Below, piece by piece: positions 8,663 through 16,524 of a DNA stretch of 46,464 nucleotides. How positions within the stretch are numbered: position 1 is the stretch's first letter; each line of letters begins with the position of its first letter. The notes under the pieces were generated by a model. The model had not been told where the DNA came from. It did not search any database and saw only the letters and a program-made list of their open reading frames with translations. This DNA comes from Acidobacteriaceae bacterium. GTDB lineage: Bacteria; Acidobacteriota; Terriglobia; Terriglobales; Acidobacteriaceae. The stretch is from contig PLDC01000025.1 of the NCBI GenBank assembly GCA_003134995.1, positions 505,198 to 551,661 on the forward strand. Direction: 5' to 3'. The translations under genes and the position numbers were made by a program.

Positions 8663-9122
8663 AAAGAACCTCTTTTCGTTTTCGCCGCGATCCTAGGCAC
8701 AAGGGATCGGGGCGTCAACCCCACTAACGTGCCCCCTGCCCCCTGGGTGGGTCGGGATTCTTCTTTTTTGCTGCGGGTCAGTGTGTGTGCACGGCGACTG
8801 ATTGGCGGTCGATTCGCAGCGAATCCGCGCCCCGGATTTTTCTTTTTGCTGCGGCGACTGATTCAATTACTGAGAATCTCAGTAATCAGGGTCGGGATGG
8901 GTTCAGGAAGTCTTTTAGCGCGACTGCAGCGTTCTTCGCTGGATCTCGCTCATATTGGCAATGGCTTCGCCCACGGCCTGGCGTTTGGTGGCTTTCGCTG
9001 AAAACGGCGGGGACGATTTCGTGAGAAGCGATCTGCTGTGGGTTATTCGATCTGCAGAACGACCAGAGAACTAGCGTCCATTGAAATCAGCTCCTAGCTG
9101 CTAGCTTCAACCAACCCCGCCT
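8663..9122. promoter_or_regulatory. Intergenic region with two odd-centred perfect palindromes
   Basis: No gene is seen. Two perfect dyads with a single central base occur: GATTCGC-A-GCGAATC at 8811-8825, and ATTACTGAGA-A-TCTCAGTAAT at 8866-8886. The 12-mer CGGCGACTGATT occurs just before the first dyad and again just before the second, and TTTTTGCTGCGG occurs twice. The region lies between the tape measure stop and the start of the secreted protein. Operator sites are the most natural reading, but hairpin-forming terminators cannot be excluded. Confidence 0.45.
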
Positions 9123-9157
9123 CTAGCTAGAAGCTAAGAGCTAGGAGCTAGAAGCTG
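9123..9157. repeat. Degenerate heptamer tandem array next to the tape measure stop
   Basis: Five 7-bp units in a row: CTAGCTA, GAAGCTA, AGAGCTA, GGAGCTA, GAAGCTG. An inverted set of related units (around 9089-9108) lies 15-30 bp to the left, so the two could form a hairpin. The array ends three bases before the stop codon of the minus-strand gene at 9161. Confidence 0.8.
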
Positions 9158-9160
9158 CTT

Positions 9161-11962
9161 TTATCGTCCCAGCGTTCGCAGCCGATTCTCGCTGGTGCGG
9201 GTAATGGCCTGGCCCACGGCCTGCTTCAGCGTGCTGGCCATCATTCTCTCGGCTTCGCCTTTGCGCATGAGATCGTCGGTAACGACGGCGCCGCGCTGGT
9301 CATAATGATTGTGGATGTCGCCGCCGCCTTGTTTTGTGGCCACATCGTTCGGAGTCACCGAGGAGCCACGAGGCAGGTCCAGAATTTCCGGACCTTTCTC
9401 GCCCACCCAGGTGGGTCCGCCCGGGGCGAAGTCGGTGCCGCTGGCTTCTGCGTCATCGGCGCCGTCGAATCCCCCGGCCGCTTTCCCGGCCGCCGAGGCG
9501 ATGCTGCTAGCCATCATCTTTGCGGTGAGAGCGATAAGGGCTGCGGTGTTGGCTGTGGTGGATGCGAGGTCGGTGGTGTCGGCCGCAGTCAATGCTGTGA
9601 TCCCGGCGCTCAGGGTTGTCATGCCGGCTGTGTTCGTCCCGAGCGCGGTGGTATTCGTGGTCAGAGCCGTGGTGTTGGCCGTTTGAGCTGCGTTCTTGCC
9701 CGCGGCGGAGGAGCTGCTCGCAATCGCTGGAAAGAGTGCGCCCGGGCCCTTGGCCAGTTGCGTGGCAGCGCCCGATCCCAGATTAACTTCGTTGCCCATA
9801 TTGACTGCTGCGCCCGCGGCGGAGCCAAACACTCCGGCCATGCCGGGTAGTTTGCCGAGCGTGCCGGCCAGCAACTTGTTCAACTGGTTCTTGAGCGCCA
9901 TCTCTGCCAGGCCGTTAAAAAATGATGCCCATTGTTGCCGCAGTTCTTTTATGAGCTTCGCGTGGCCGCCCTTCTCGGTTTCGAGAATTTCCAAAAACGA
10001 TTTGACGGCATTGTCCTCAAAGCCCTTGGTCGCCTGGGTGAGCAACTGGAAGGTGAATTCCCCTTCCGATTCCACCCGCTTCAGGCCGTCGATCCAAGCA
10101 TTGAATCCGGCGTTGATGCCGCCCGTCTTCAATAGAATCTTGTCTTCCTGTTCGGTGATGGCCTGCATTTCCAGCTTCACCGCGGCCAGGTCGCCAGCAT
10201 TCAGTTGCGCGCCGTCGAGGCCAATGCCCGTCTTTTGCATGCCCTGCAGCGACGTCATGCGGGTCTGTAGTTCCTGCATCATGCCGCCGCCCGGATTCAC
10301 GGCGTCGATGCCGCCCTCGAGGCCTTTCTTCGCGCTGCTATTTTTGAGGTTGATGGCTTGCGCCAGGGCTGCGTTATAGGCGTTCTGATCGATCAGCTTG
10401 TTTTTGAGCAGAAAATCGAGTTCCTGCTCGGCCAGTTTGTACTTTTGTTGCGGCCCTATGGCGTCTTCGTAGGCCTGCGCCGCCATCTTCAACTGCGCGG
10501 CCTGATCTTTGGCGAACGCATCGAACTGCGAACCAGCGAGCCCGCCCGCGCCCAGCGTCGGCATAACAGTCGGTGCGGCAAATGAGGGCAGAGTGCTAAG
10601 TTTCGGCTGGGCGGCCGTGGGCAGAGAAGTGGGAAGGGCGGCCAACAATTTGGCATCGGCTGCATCCTGCCGCGCCTTGGCCATCACCCGATCAAGCATG
10701 TGCTCGTATTCGTCGAGGTGCGCCTTCGCGGCGCTGTTATCGAACGCGGAGGCCGCAGAATTGGCGATGTCGCGGAAGTCGCCTTCGGCGGCCATGCGTA
10801 GACCGGCGATCTCGGTTTGCATCTTCTTTATAGGATCGGTTTCCGGTTGCAGCTTGCTCATGCCCCCGGAGATGTCGCGCTGCAGCGCGGCCATGGCTTC
10901 GAGTGCCTTGTTCTGGCGTCCCAGCCCGTCTTCAGCGCCGGCGTTCGTGCGCTGGCCTTGATCGAGGCCGAGGATCTCCCGCAGTGCTTTGGCCTGCGCC
11001 TGCAGAGCCTGGACAAATTTCACTCGAATCTCTACGGCCGCGGCGTCCACTCCGGAGTTGTGCTGGCCCTCCGCTTCCTTCCCGAGAATGCCGGGAATCG
11101 TGATAGCGACCTTAGCGGCCTGAATCGCCACCAGGTCGCGGGCAATCTGGGCTCCAGTGGTGCGAACTTCCTCTTCGGTCTTTTTCAGCGAGTCGCGAAG
11201 CCCCTGCAGCGGATCGGCGGCATGCACCTGCATGATGGCGTGGATGGTTTGCTGAAAGTCCTTGAATTTCGCCGAAGCCGCATCCGCCTGGTCGCTGCCC
11301 ATGCCGAAGAATTTGGCCCAGAAGTCGGCGGGCACGAGCGCCACTTCATTCCAGAATTGCGTAGTCGAGCTCTTTGCGTTGGCTGCAGCCTTGGCCTCTT
11401 TCTCCATGGCCTCGGTGATCTCGCCGATTTGCTTCTTACCCTCCTCCATGGCGGCGCTGTCAATCTTGAAATCAGCGGATGCCAGCTTCGCGCCCGGCTT
11501 CCCGGCGATTTCGTCGCTCCGCAGCTCAATCTCTTTCATCGCCTTGGCGTGGCTGGCGCTCAGGTCTCCCAGCACCTCCTGAGTGTGGCGCTGCGCGTCG
11601 TCGTAATCCTGCAGCGCCCTCTTGGCCTTTTCCATACTCTTGGCGATGTGCTCGCCAAACTCGAAGCCAGCCGCGGCGAGCGCGCCCACCACGCCGGCGC
11701 CCAGCAGAGATTGCAGCCCTTTGGCGAATGCGGGGAATTCGTTGGTTAGGAGTCGCGTCAGGGGACGCGAAAGGTGGATGCCCAAGGCCTCGTCGATCAG
11801 CCGAAAAGATTCCGTGCCCTCGCGCGAGGTCTGCTTCCACGCGCGAGCCATCTCGGCCGACGCGAGCCCGTTGAAACCTTGTACCCCTTTCATCTTGTCC
11901 AGAAATTCCGAGGGATCCAAACCTAGTCTCGCGGCCATCGCTCCGACATTTAGAGTTGCCAT
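9161..11962 (-). CDS. Phage tail tape measure protein
   Basis: A 933-residue protein rich in Ala, Lys, Glu and Gln, with long predicted helices. It sets tail length and passes through the tail tube in siphophages and myophages. The N-terminus (MATLNVGAMAARLGLDPSEFLDKM) and the C-terminal block with GGPTWVGEKGPEIL followed by LPRGSSVTPND are typical of tape measure proteins. A hydrophobic stretch lies near residues 85-105. A Thr/Asn/Ala low-complexity region (NTTALTTNTTALGTNT) sits around residues 750-810. It is last in a minus-strand block after the 291-residue protein. No tail tube, chaperone or baseplate genes were recognised nearby, which is odd for a functional tail. Confidence 0.85.
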   Translation of the reverse strand: MATLNVGAMAARLGLDPSEFLDKMKGVQGFNGLASAEMARAWKQTSREGTESFRLIDEALGIHLSRPLTRLLTNEFPAFAKGLQSLLGAGVVGALAAAGFEFGEHIAKSMEKAKRALQDYDDAQRHTQEVLGDLSASHAKAMKEIELRSDEIAGKPGAKLASADFKIDSAAMEEGKKQIGEITEAMEKEAKAAANAKSSTTQFWNEVALVPADFWAKFFGMGSDQADAASAKFKDFQQTIHAIMQVHAADPLQGLRDSLKKTEEEVRTTGAQIARDLVAIQAAKVAITIPGILGKEAEGQHNSGVDAAAVEIRVKFVQALQAQAKALREILGLDQGQRTNAGAEDGLGRQNKALEAMAALQRDISGGMSKLQPETDPIKKMQTEIAGLRMAAEGDFRDIANSAASAFDNSAAKAHLDEYEHMLDRVMAKARQDAADAKLLAALPTSLPTAAQPKLSTLPSFAAPTVMPTLGAGGLAGSQFDAFAKDQAAQLKMAAQAYEDAIGPQQKYKLAEQELDFLLKNKLIDQNAYNAALAQAINLKNSSAKKGLEGGIDAVNPGGGMMQELQTRMTSLQGMQKTGIGLDGAQLNAGDLAAVKLEMQAITEQEDKILLKTGGINAGFNAWIDGLKRVESEGEFTFQLLTQATKGFEDNAVKSFLEILETEKGGHAKLIKELRQQWASFFNGLAEMALKNQLNKLLAGTLGKLPGMAGVFGSAAGAAVNMGNEVNLGSGAATQLAKGPGALFPAIASSSSAAGKNAAQTANTTALTTNTTALGTNTAGMTTLSAGITALTAADTTDLASTTANTAALIALTAKMMASSIASAAGKAAGGFDGADDAEASGTDFAPGGPTWVGEKGPEILDLPRGSSVTPNDVATKQGGGDIHNHYDQRGAVVTDDLMRKGEAERMMASTLKQAVGQAITRTSENRLRTLGR

Positions 11963-12045
11963 CTGCAGCTACCCACTTTCAGCAAACAAAGATGTTGTTC
12001 CGGCTGGATCCGCCTGCCCCGTGCGATCTTTTGTGGCTTTTCAGA

Positions 12046-12921
12046 TCACTGCTCGCCCACGAGGACCGGTTGCGATGTATCTGCGCTGCTCTGTTCCAGG
12101 AGATCCCTCAACGCGGTCGGCTCGAGTAGTTTCTGCGAGGCGGCATCCATGAACCAGGCGATCGCCTCGGAACTGAGCAGCCGCAGAGGAAACGGCCTGG
12201 GCCGAAGGGCTTCAATGTCACCCGCGTCGAGGCCCTTGGCTACATGCCGATCCCTATCGGCGATGCTATTCATCTCCTCGAGCTTGGCGATGATTTCTCG
12301 CGCCACTTCGGAGCGAATGCCGGCCACCTTTCCCGCGAACTTTTCCATCGCGATCGGCCTCCCGGCCAATACGGAGGCCTTCTGCACCTTACACGCCTGC
12401 TGCAAGATCTGGACCGCCGCCCGTTCCGCATCCCACTCTTTGAACATGGCCAGGTGCTCGGAGTTCCCGTTTCCGAAATAGAGTCTGCGATAAAAGGGCT
12501 CCAGAAGAGCTTGTTGGCCCAGAATGATCTCGTGTAAAACGGGCGCCGTCTGTCGCGCTGGATCCAGATTTGTGCCCGCGATCAATCGGAGCGCCAGCGA
12601 AGTCAGGTCCTCTTTTACGCATGCCGAGGAGTGGTATTGCACTATCTTTCGGACGTCTTCTTCAAAGCTGCCGATGCACCTCATCTCCTTTCGCTTCAGC
12701 TCCTGCGATCGCTCCAGAAAGGAGTTCTCCAACTGCGACAGCAAGGATCTCGCTTCGCCGTCCTCCTTGTTGCGCTCCGTCCACGCCCGGCGGAGGACCA
12801 TCTGCTCGCTTGCGGCGGTGCTGTCCGATCTCTTTGCCTGTTCCTTCATCAAGTGTCTCCGATCCCTTCGAGTCCGATTTAATTGCCAAAGTTTGTGAGT
12901 CCAGTTCCCAGCGACGTTCAC
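12046..12921 (-). CDS. Hypothetical phage-module protein
   Basis: Up to 291 residues from a GTG that overlaps the S49 protease stop by 4 bases (GTGA). A good alternative start is ATG at 12849, with GGAG eight bases upstream, giving 267 residues. The product is largely helical and charged (for example WTERNKEDGEARSLLSQLEN) with coiled-coil potential and no recognised domain. Position between the protease and the tape measure gene suggests a virion or assembly role. No capsid signature is visible. Confidence 0.65.
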   Translation of the reverse strand: MNVAGNWTHKLWQLNRTRRDRRHLMKEQAKRSDSTAASEQMVLRRAWTERNKEDGEARSLLSQLENSFLERSQELKRKEMRCIGSFEEDVRKIVQYHSSACVKEDLTSLALRLIAGTNLDPARQTAPVLHEIILGQQALLEPFYRRLYFGNGNSEHLAMFKEWDAERAAVQILQQACKVQKASVLAGRPIAMEKFAGKVAGIRSEVAREIIAKLEEMNSIADRDRHVAKGLDAGDIEALRPRPFPLRLLSSEAIAWFMDAASQKLLEPTALRDLLEQSSADTSQPVLVGEQ

Positions 12922-14042
12922 AGAAGCGCCAGCTCTCGCCGGCGCCGTCGCATTGCCTCGGCGGCCCGCGCCTGCTCGGGCGTCTCCATGCGAACTGAAA
13001 TCCCGCGCTCATGATCGAGTTCGAGCTGCCGGCGGCGATGAATCGCAGACACAGAGGCTTCCGGTGCGGCGGCGAGGTCTGCTAGAGAGTGCGCGTCGCG
13101 AAACCCGCCCGCGGCCGTCCCCGGCCGGGCTACGCCCAGGCGCCCTAAAACGTCATCCAAGCTCCCAACCCTATCTGCCAACCCGGCCCTCACGGCGGCG
13201 CCGGCCAGCACAGAGCGGCCCTGGCCATAGCCATCGCGCACCGCGGCTTGTGTGGTCCCCCGATTCCGCGCGACGGAGGCGACGAACATGCCGTAAACGG
13301 CATCCACCTGGCTCTGGAAAGCGTCGTGGGCTTCCGGTGACAATGGCTCGGTCGGATGGCCCTCAGTCTTATATTTCCCGGCTTTAATGACTGTGATCTT
13401 GATGCCCGCCTGGTCGAGCGCCTTCGATTCGTCTTGCAGCATCATGTAGACGCCGATCGAGCCGCATTGCCCGCTCGGCGTGCACACCACCTCGCTAGCG
13501 GCCGAGGCCAGCCAATAGGCCGCGCTGCAGGCCATGGAATTGCAGACCGCGATAATCGGCTTCTGTTTTCGCGCTTCGAAAATTTCGGAACTCAGCTCTG
13601 GGATGCAGTCGACACTTCCCCCGGGAGAGTCCACGTCGAACACAATGGCTTTGCAGTCGCCGTCGCGCAGCGCTGCGCGAATTTGCGCCTGCAGATTCTG
13701 GACCGACGTGCCGCCGCTCCCTGAGATCTGGGAGACCATGTTCATGCGGTGCGAAATAATCCCTGTAATCGGGATCACGGCCACTTTGCCGGCATTTCGG
13801 GCATAGCGCCGATCCGAAGCGGCGACCGCGCCCAGGGCCGAATAGCGGACACCGCCAAGGTGCTCGCGAGCTTCGTAGCTGCTAACCCCGTTCGCATCGG
13901 CAATGCGATTCTCGATATCCGCGTCTGACCATTTCGTGCCGGAGGCCTGTGCGGAGAGCAAGTCCTGCATGCGCAGCAATAGCTCTTCGGGGAGAGCCCA
14001 CGCTCGGCCGTGGAACTCAGCGAGGATGCGGATGTATTTCAT
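12918..14042 (-). CDS. S49 (SppA/lambda C-like) phage capsid protease
   Basis: A 374-residue serine peptidase of family S49, the type used by phages for prohead maturation. The Ser/Lys dyad is probably S173 in SMACSAAYWLASAAS and K225 in AGKYKTEGHP. The core around FDVDSPGGSVD (residues 135-145) and GSIGVYMM fits the ClpP-like fold. The C-terminal tail is charged and basic (about 310-374), possibly scaffold-like as in fused protease-scaffold proteins. Its ATG overlaps the upstream stop (TAATG), and its own stop overlaps the next start by 4 bases, so the block is an operon. A portal or terminase normally lies upstream and none is found here. Confidence 0.85.
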   Translation of the reverse strand: MKYIRILAEFHGRAWALPEELLLRMQDLLSAQASGTKWSDADIENRIADANGVSSYEAREHLGGVRYSALGAVAASDRRYARNAGKVAVIPITGIISHRMNMVSQISGSGGTSVQNLQAQIRAALRDGDCKAIVFDVDSPGGSVDCIPELSSEIFEARKQKPIIAVCNSMACSAAYWLASAASEVVCTPSGQCGSIGVYMMLQDESKALDQAGIKITVIKAGKYKTEGHPTEPLSPEAHDAFQSQVDAVYGMFVASVARNRGTTQAAVRDGYGQGRSVLAGAAVRAGLADRVGSLDDVLGRLGVARPGTAAGGFRDAHSLADLAAAPEASVSAIHRRRQLELDHERGISVRMETPEQARAAEAMRRRRRELALL

Positions 14043-14491
14043 TAAGTCAGTGTTCCCTTCATGGAGATCACACCAGCGTCCGACAGTCTCACCGGCGAAA
14101 TCGCTGGGCGATGCTCGCCTGCGGCTTTGCGGCGTAACGTCAGCAGATGGGATCGGAGGCGCTCCGCGAAAGAATGCTTCGCTTTGTTCGGGGACGCGAG
14201 CAGAGTGTCAACCAGTTCCTGCTCCTCGCGAGTCAACCCTGAGGTTTCTCGGGATTCGAGTGCGATCGTGCTTCGCGGGCCTCGACGCGAACAAAACATC
14301 AGAAAATCCATGGCGTCAAAGACGCGAATGAATGCGTTGCGTCCCACCTGTCGCCCCTCGGAATCGACCGCAAAAAATCTAACGAGCGTGCGGAGGCACC
14401 CAGTGCACGGATCGGGCCATTGACCCATGATCTCGTGCGCATCAGGAAATATCTCAGGCACCTGCCCGGTACTTTCGTCACCATCGAACAT
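14042..14491 (-). CDS. Hypothetical protein, first gene of the phage block
   Basis: Taken from the ATG at 14491, giving 149 residues starting MFDGDESTGQVPEIFPDAHE. The frame stays open to 14815, but that upstream part is Arg/Pro-rich and less protein-like. No strong ribosome binding site separates the options, so the start is uncertain. A pair of cysteines (CTGC) lies near residue 37, and the C-terminal half is helical. No family was recognised. The stop overlaps the S49 protease start, so the two are coupled. Confidence 0.5.
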   Translation of the reverse strand: MFDGDESTGQVPEIFPDAHEIMGQWPDPCTGCLRTLVRFFAVDSEGRQVGRNAFIRVFDAMDFLMFCSRRGPRSTIALESRETSGLTREEQELVDTLLASPNKAKHSFAERLRSHLLTLRRKAAGEHRPAISPVRLSDAGVISMKGTLT

Positions 14492-15038
14492 GCCCGATGG
14501 TACGCGGGCGCGCGCAGGGCCGGTTAGATGACTTAGGTCACGCTCGCGTCTCCCGCCGTTTGAGGGTCTCGGCGGTCGGGATGTGTGCATTGGGGCTTGC
14601 CGTTGCCGGGGAACATGTTCGCGGGCGGGCTTCCCGCCGCCGGCAGCGGTTGGGATGTAAGATTTTCCGAGGAACGTGAAAAAACCAGGTCGCGACCCAA
14701 TTCTGCCTGTTGTCTCGATGCTACGCGCTTTCCCATCCGTGCGGGCTGTGGTGCATCTCACGAGCGGATCGCACACGATCCCACGAAAACGTTGGGATTT
14801 GCCGAAACCCGGCAAAAACCTGAAAAATTCTTTTGCTGCGATTGTGTGTGAGTGCTTGCAGGCCGGTCGCCGGGGCTTCGACTTTTGAAACGCGACCCCC
14901 TACCCCCTAAGCGGCTGATAACGCAGTGGTTACTAGCTGGAGTCCCGATCAGCAGTCCCTTCGATATTGAGATCACTCTCATCTTTTGATTACCTTGGTC
15001 ACCATGCCATCACGGCTCGCCGCGTTTAGATTCAGCAC
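14492..15038. other. Divergent region between the phage block and the regulatory block
   Basis: About 550 bp separate the minus-strand morphogenesis genes from the plus-strand regulators. I see no convincing gene. Frames here translate to biased Arg/Pro/Gly sequence. Promoters for both blocks are expected but no clear -10/-35 pair was identified. Confidence 0.5.
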
Positions 15039-15230
15039 ATGGAAAACCAAGGAAGTTCGCGCGGAAACGGTGAGAGGACCTTCGAGGAAATCGGGGATGC
15101 ACTAGGGATCACGGCGGGGACGGCGCGCGCGTTGTATGCGCGAGGCATCAGGAAGCTGCGCAGTCGCCGCAACACTCCACTTTTGCGGAATTTGATGAAC
15201 CTGGTCGAAAGCAAAGCAAATCTGCGATGA
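15039..15230 (+). CDS. Small sigma-70 region 4-like HTH protein
   Basis: A 63-residue protein with one recognisable unit, RTFEEIGDALGITAGTARAL followed by YARGIRKLRSR (about residues 13-44). This matches the helix-turn-helix of sigma-70 region 4. No region 2 is present and the frame is complete, so it is not a full sigma factor. It may be a transcription activator like the small region-4 proteins of phages. It is first in the plus-strand half of the element. Its stop overlaps the next ATG (ATGA). Confidence 0.6.
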   Translation: MENQGSSRGNGERTFEEIGDALGITAGTARALYARGIRKLRSRRNTPLLRNLMNLVESKANLR

Positions 15231-15505
15231 AGGAAAAAACGCGGGAGCTTTCCGACTTTCGCCGGCCTTCGAGGCCCCCGGCGTTCCTCACTCAGGAGAC
15301 TGCGACTCAAGTATGCAACGCCCGTCAGCCCTCTGCAACCTCAGTCGCAGAGAAAACCCCGCGCCTTTTCGGGTGCGGATCGCCTGCTATTGCGCGACTT
15401 CGCACGACGGGCCAGTCAGGTGACATACCCTATCGGTTGGCCTTAGAATTTCCATTATGGCGCACACAGAAGTCACAACGGGCGTGGAACGGCGTTCCGC
15501 GCTGA
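15227..15505 (+). CDS. Hypothetical protein, weak
   Basis: A 92-residue frame whose ATG overlaps the stop of the sigma-4-like gene by 4 bases, the only real support. The product is Arg/Pro/Thr-rich with no domain, and the C-terminal part overlaps another small frame by 49 bases. It may be a chance frame. Confidence 0.25.
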   Translation: MKEKTRELSDFRRPSRPPAFLTQETATQVCNARQPSATSVAEKTPRLFGCGSPAIARLRTTGQSGDIPYRLALEFPLWRTQKSQRAWNGVPR

Positions 15506-15624
15506 TCGAGCAGATTCTGGAGATTCTTTCGCCTCAGCTTGATCGCCAGCCGCTTGTGACGGCGGACCAGCATATCGAACTGCAAACTGCAGTTACCGTT
15601 TTCGCGGAAAAGCGCGAGGGGTGA
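15457..15624 (+). CDS. Hypothetical 55-residue protein
   Basis: A short frame from ATG 15457 to TGA 15622-15624. The product (MAHTEVTTGVERRSALIEQI and onward) looks like a small helical protein with normal composition. No strong ribosome binding site was seen. It overlaps the weak frame 15227-15505 and is the more protein-like of the two. Function is unknown. The 178 bp to the next gene hold nothing clear. Confidence 0.35.
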   Translation: MAHTEVTTGVERRSALIEQILEILSPQLDRQPLVTADQHIELQTAVTVFAEKREG

Positions 15625-15802
15625 TTACGCGCGCGATTCGCCAAGCCCTTTCTCTGAGCCTTGCCTGAGCTGTAGCATCCCCCCAAAACGTCATCTTGAC
15701 GGCCGGGCCGGAAGTCCGTTTTTTTTAGATTTGCACAGGAATCCACTTTGAATTCACAGGGCTGGTGTGGTGAGCTTAGAGATGTCGGAGGTAACACCCC
15801 AA

Positions 15803-15964
15803 ATGAAACGCAGATCGATTCACCTTGGTCCTTCACAGACGGCGAAACTCGCGAAGCGATCGAAGGAGACCGGAGCGCCAGTCGCGGAGATCATCCGGCG
15901 GGCAATCGACGAATATCTCGCACCGCGGCGTCCCGCGAAGCGCGCCGAAAGGAAGATTGCGTGA
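15803..15964 (+). CDS. Ribbon-helix-helix (CopG/Arc-type) DNA-binding protein
   Basis: A 53-residue protein starting MKRRSIHLGPSQTAKLAKRS, then the helix pair ending in VAEIIRRAIDEYL. A beta strand followed by two helices is the RHH pattern of CopG/Arc repressors and many antitoxins. GGAGGT at 15787-15792 favours ATG 15803; ATG 15782 and GTG 15767 are longer alternatives. Its stop overlaps the GTG start of the HExxH protein by 4 bases (GTGA). It probably autoregulates the three-gene operon that follows; that is inference from the layout. Confidence 0.7.
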   Translation: MKRRSIHLGPSQTAKLAKRSKETGAPVAEIIRRAIDEYLAPRRPAKRAERKIA

Positions 15965-16524
15965 GCAAGCCGTACACGTTGGCGGATGCGGAGGAGTATG
16001 GGAGCAGCGAGCACATCGCTCTCCACGAAAGCTGTCACGCGGTTGCGGCCTGGATGCTCGGTATGCGCATCGTCTATACGCAGCTCAACTGCGAGGGGAG
16101 TGGCAGCCCGGATTTCACCGGCGAGACGCTATGCGGCGATCCACCCGAGGACTACCTCCGTTTGCCGATCGGTGAGCGATTTGTGAAGGCTCACCAGCAT
16201 GCCTTTATAACGCTCGCCGGACAAATCGGTTCTGGACAGGCGTTCTCTGGCAATCCATTGGATGAGTGCTCCGCCGAGCGGCACTGGCTGCAGGCAGGAG
16301 CCGAAATCGTGATCCTCACGGGTGCATCCGATGAGGCGGCGGGCGAGACGGCCGGCAGACTCTTTCGTCACGTAGTGGAAACCTTTGCCGATGAGCGTGT
16401 GCAGGCCGTCACTCGATTGCTCGCGGAACAGCTTCTGAAAATGCGCCGGCTCACCGGCGAACAGGCCAAAGCTATTTTGTCCCAGGCCTGGGGAACGCCG
16501 AGCCACGGCTTGGAGGAGGCGTGA
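15961..16524 (+). CDS. Stand-alone M41/FtsH-peptidase-like HExxH protein
   Basis: A 187-residue protein with HESCHAVAAWMLG at residues 22-34, an HExxH zinc-metalloprotease motif in the context seen in FtsH peptidase (HEAGHAVVAxxL). Downstream LAGQIGSGQAF resembles the FtsH LGG-R-A-E segment. An acidic third zinc ligand may be in DECSAERHW, but this is uncertain. There is no AAA ATPase domain and no membrane segment, so it is not FtsH. The GTG start at 15961 is backed by AAGGAAG five bases upstream and the 4-base overlap with the RHH gene. It overlaps the next gene by 4 bases as well. It could cleave a regulator, possibly one of its neighbours. The substrate is unknown. Confidence 0.6.
   Translation: MSKPYTLADAEEYGSSEHIALHESCHAVAAWMLGMRIVYTQLNCEGSGSPDFTGETLCGDPPEDYLRLPIGERFVKAHQHAFITLAGQIGSGQAFSGNPLDECSAERHWLQAGAEIVILTGASDEAAGETAGRLFRHVVETFADERVQAVTRLLAEQLLKMRRLTGEQAKAILSQAWGTPSHGLEEA

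Noticed and set aside
8048..8855. Recurring TTTTGCTGC word as a regulatory motif
   Set aside because: Four copies in 800 bp are suggestive, but the word is short, varies in context, and recurs at 14830 and 45857 without a consistent relation to genes.
10817..11749. 310-codon plus-strand frame opposite the tape measure gene
   Set aside because: A shadow of GC-rich codon bias; the tape measure protein on the minus strand has typical composition and C-terminal motif.
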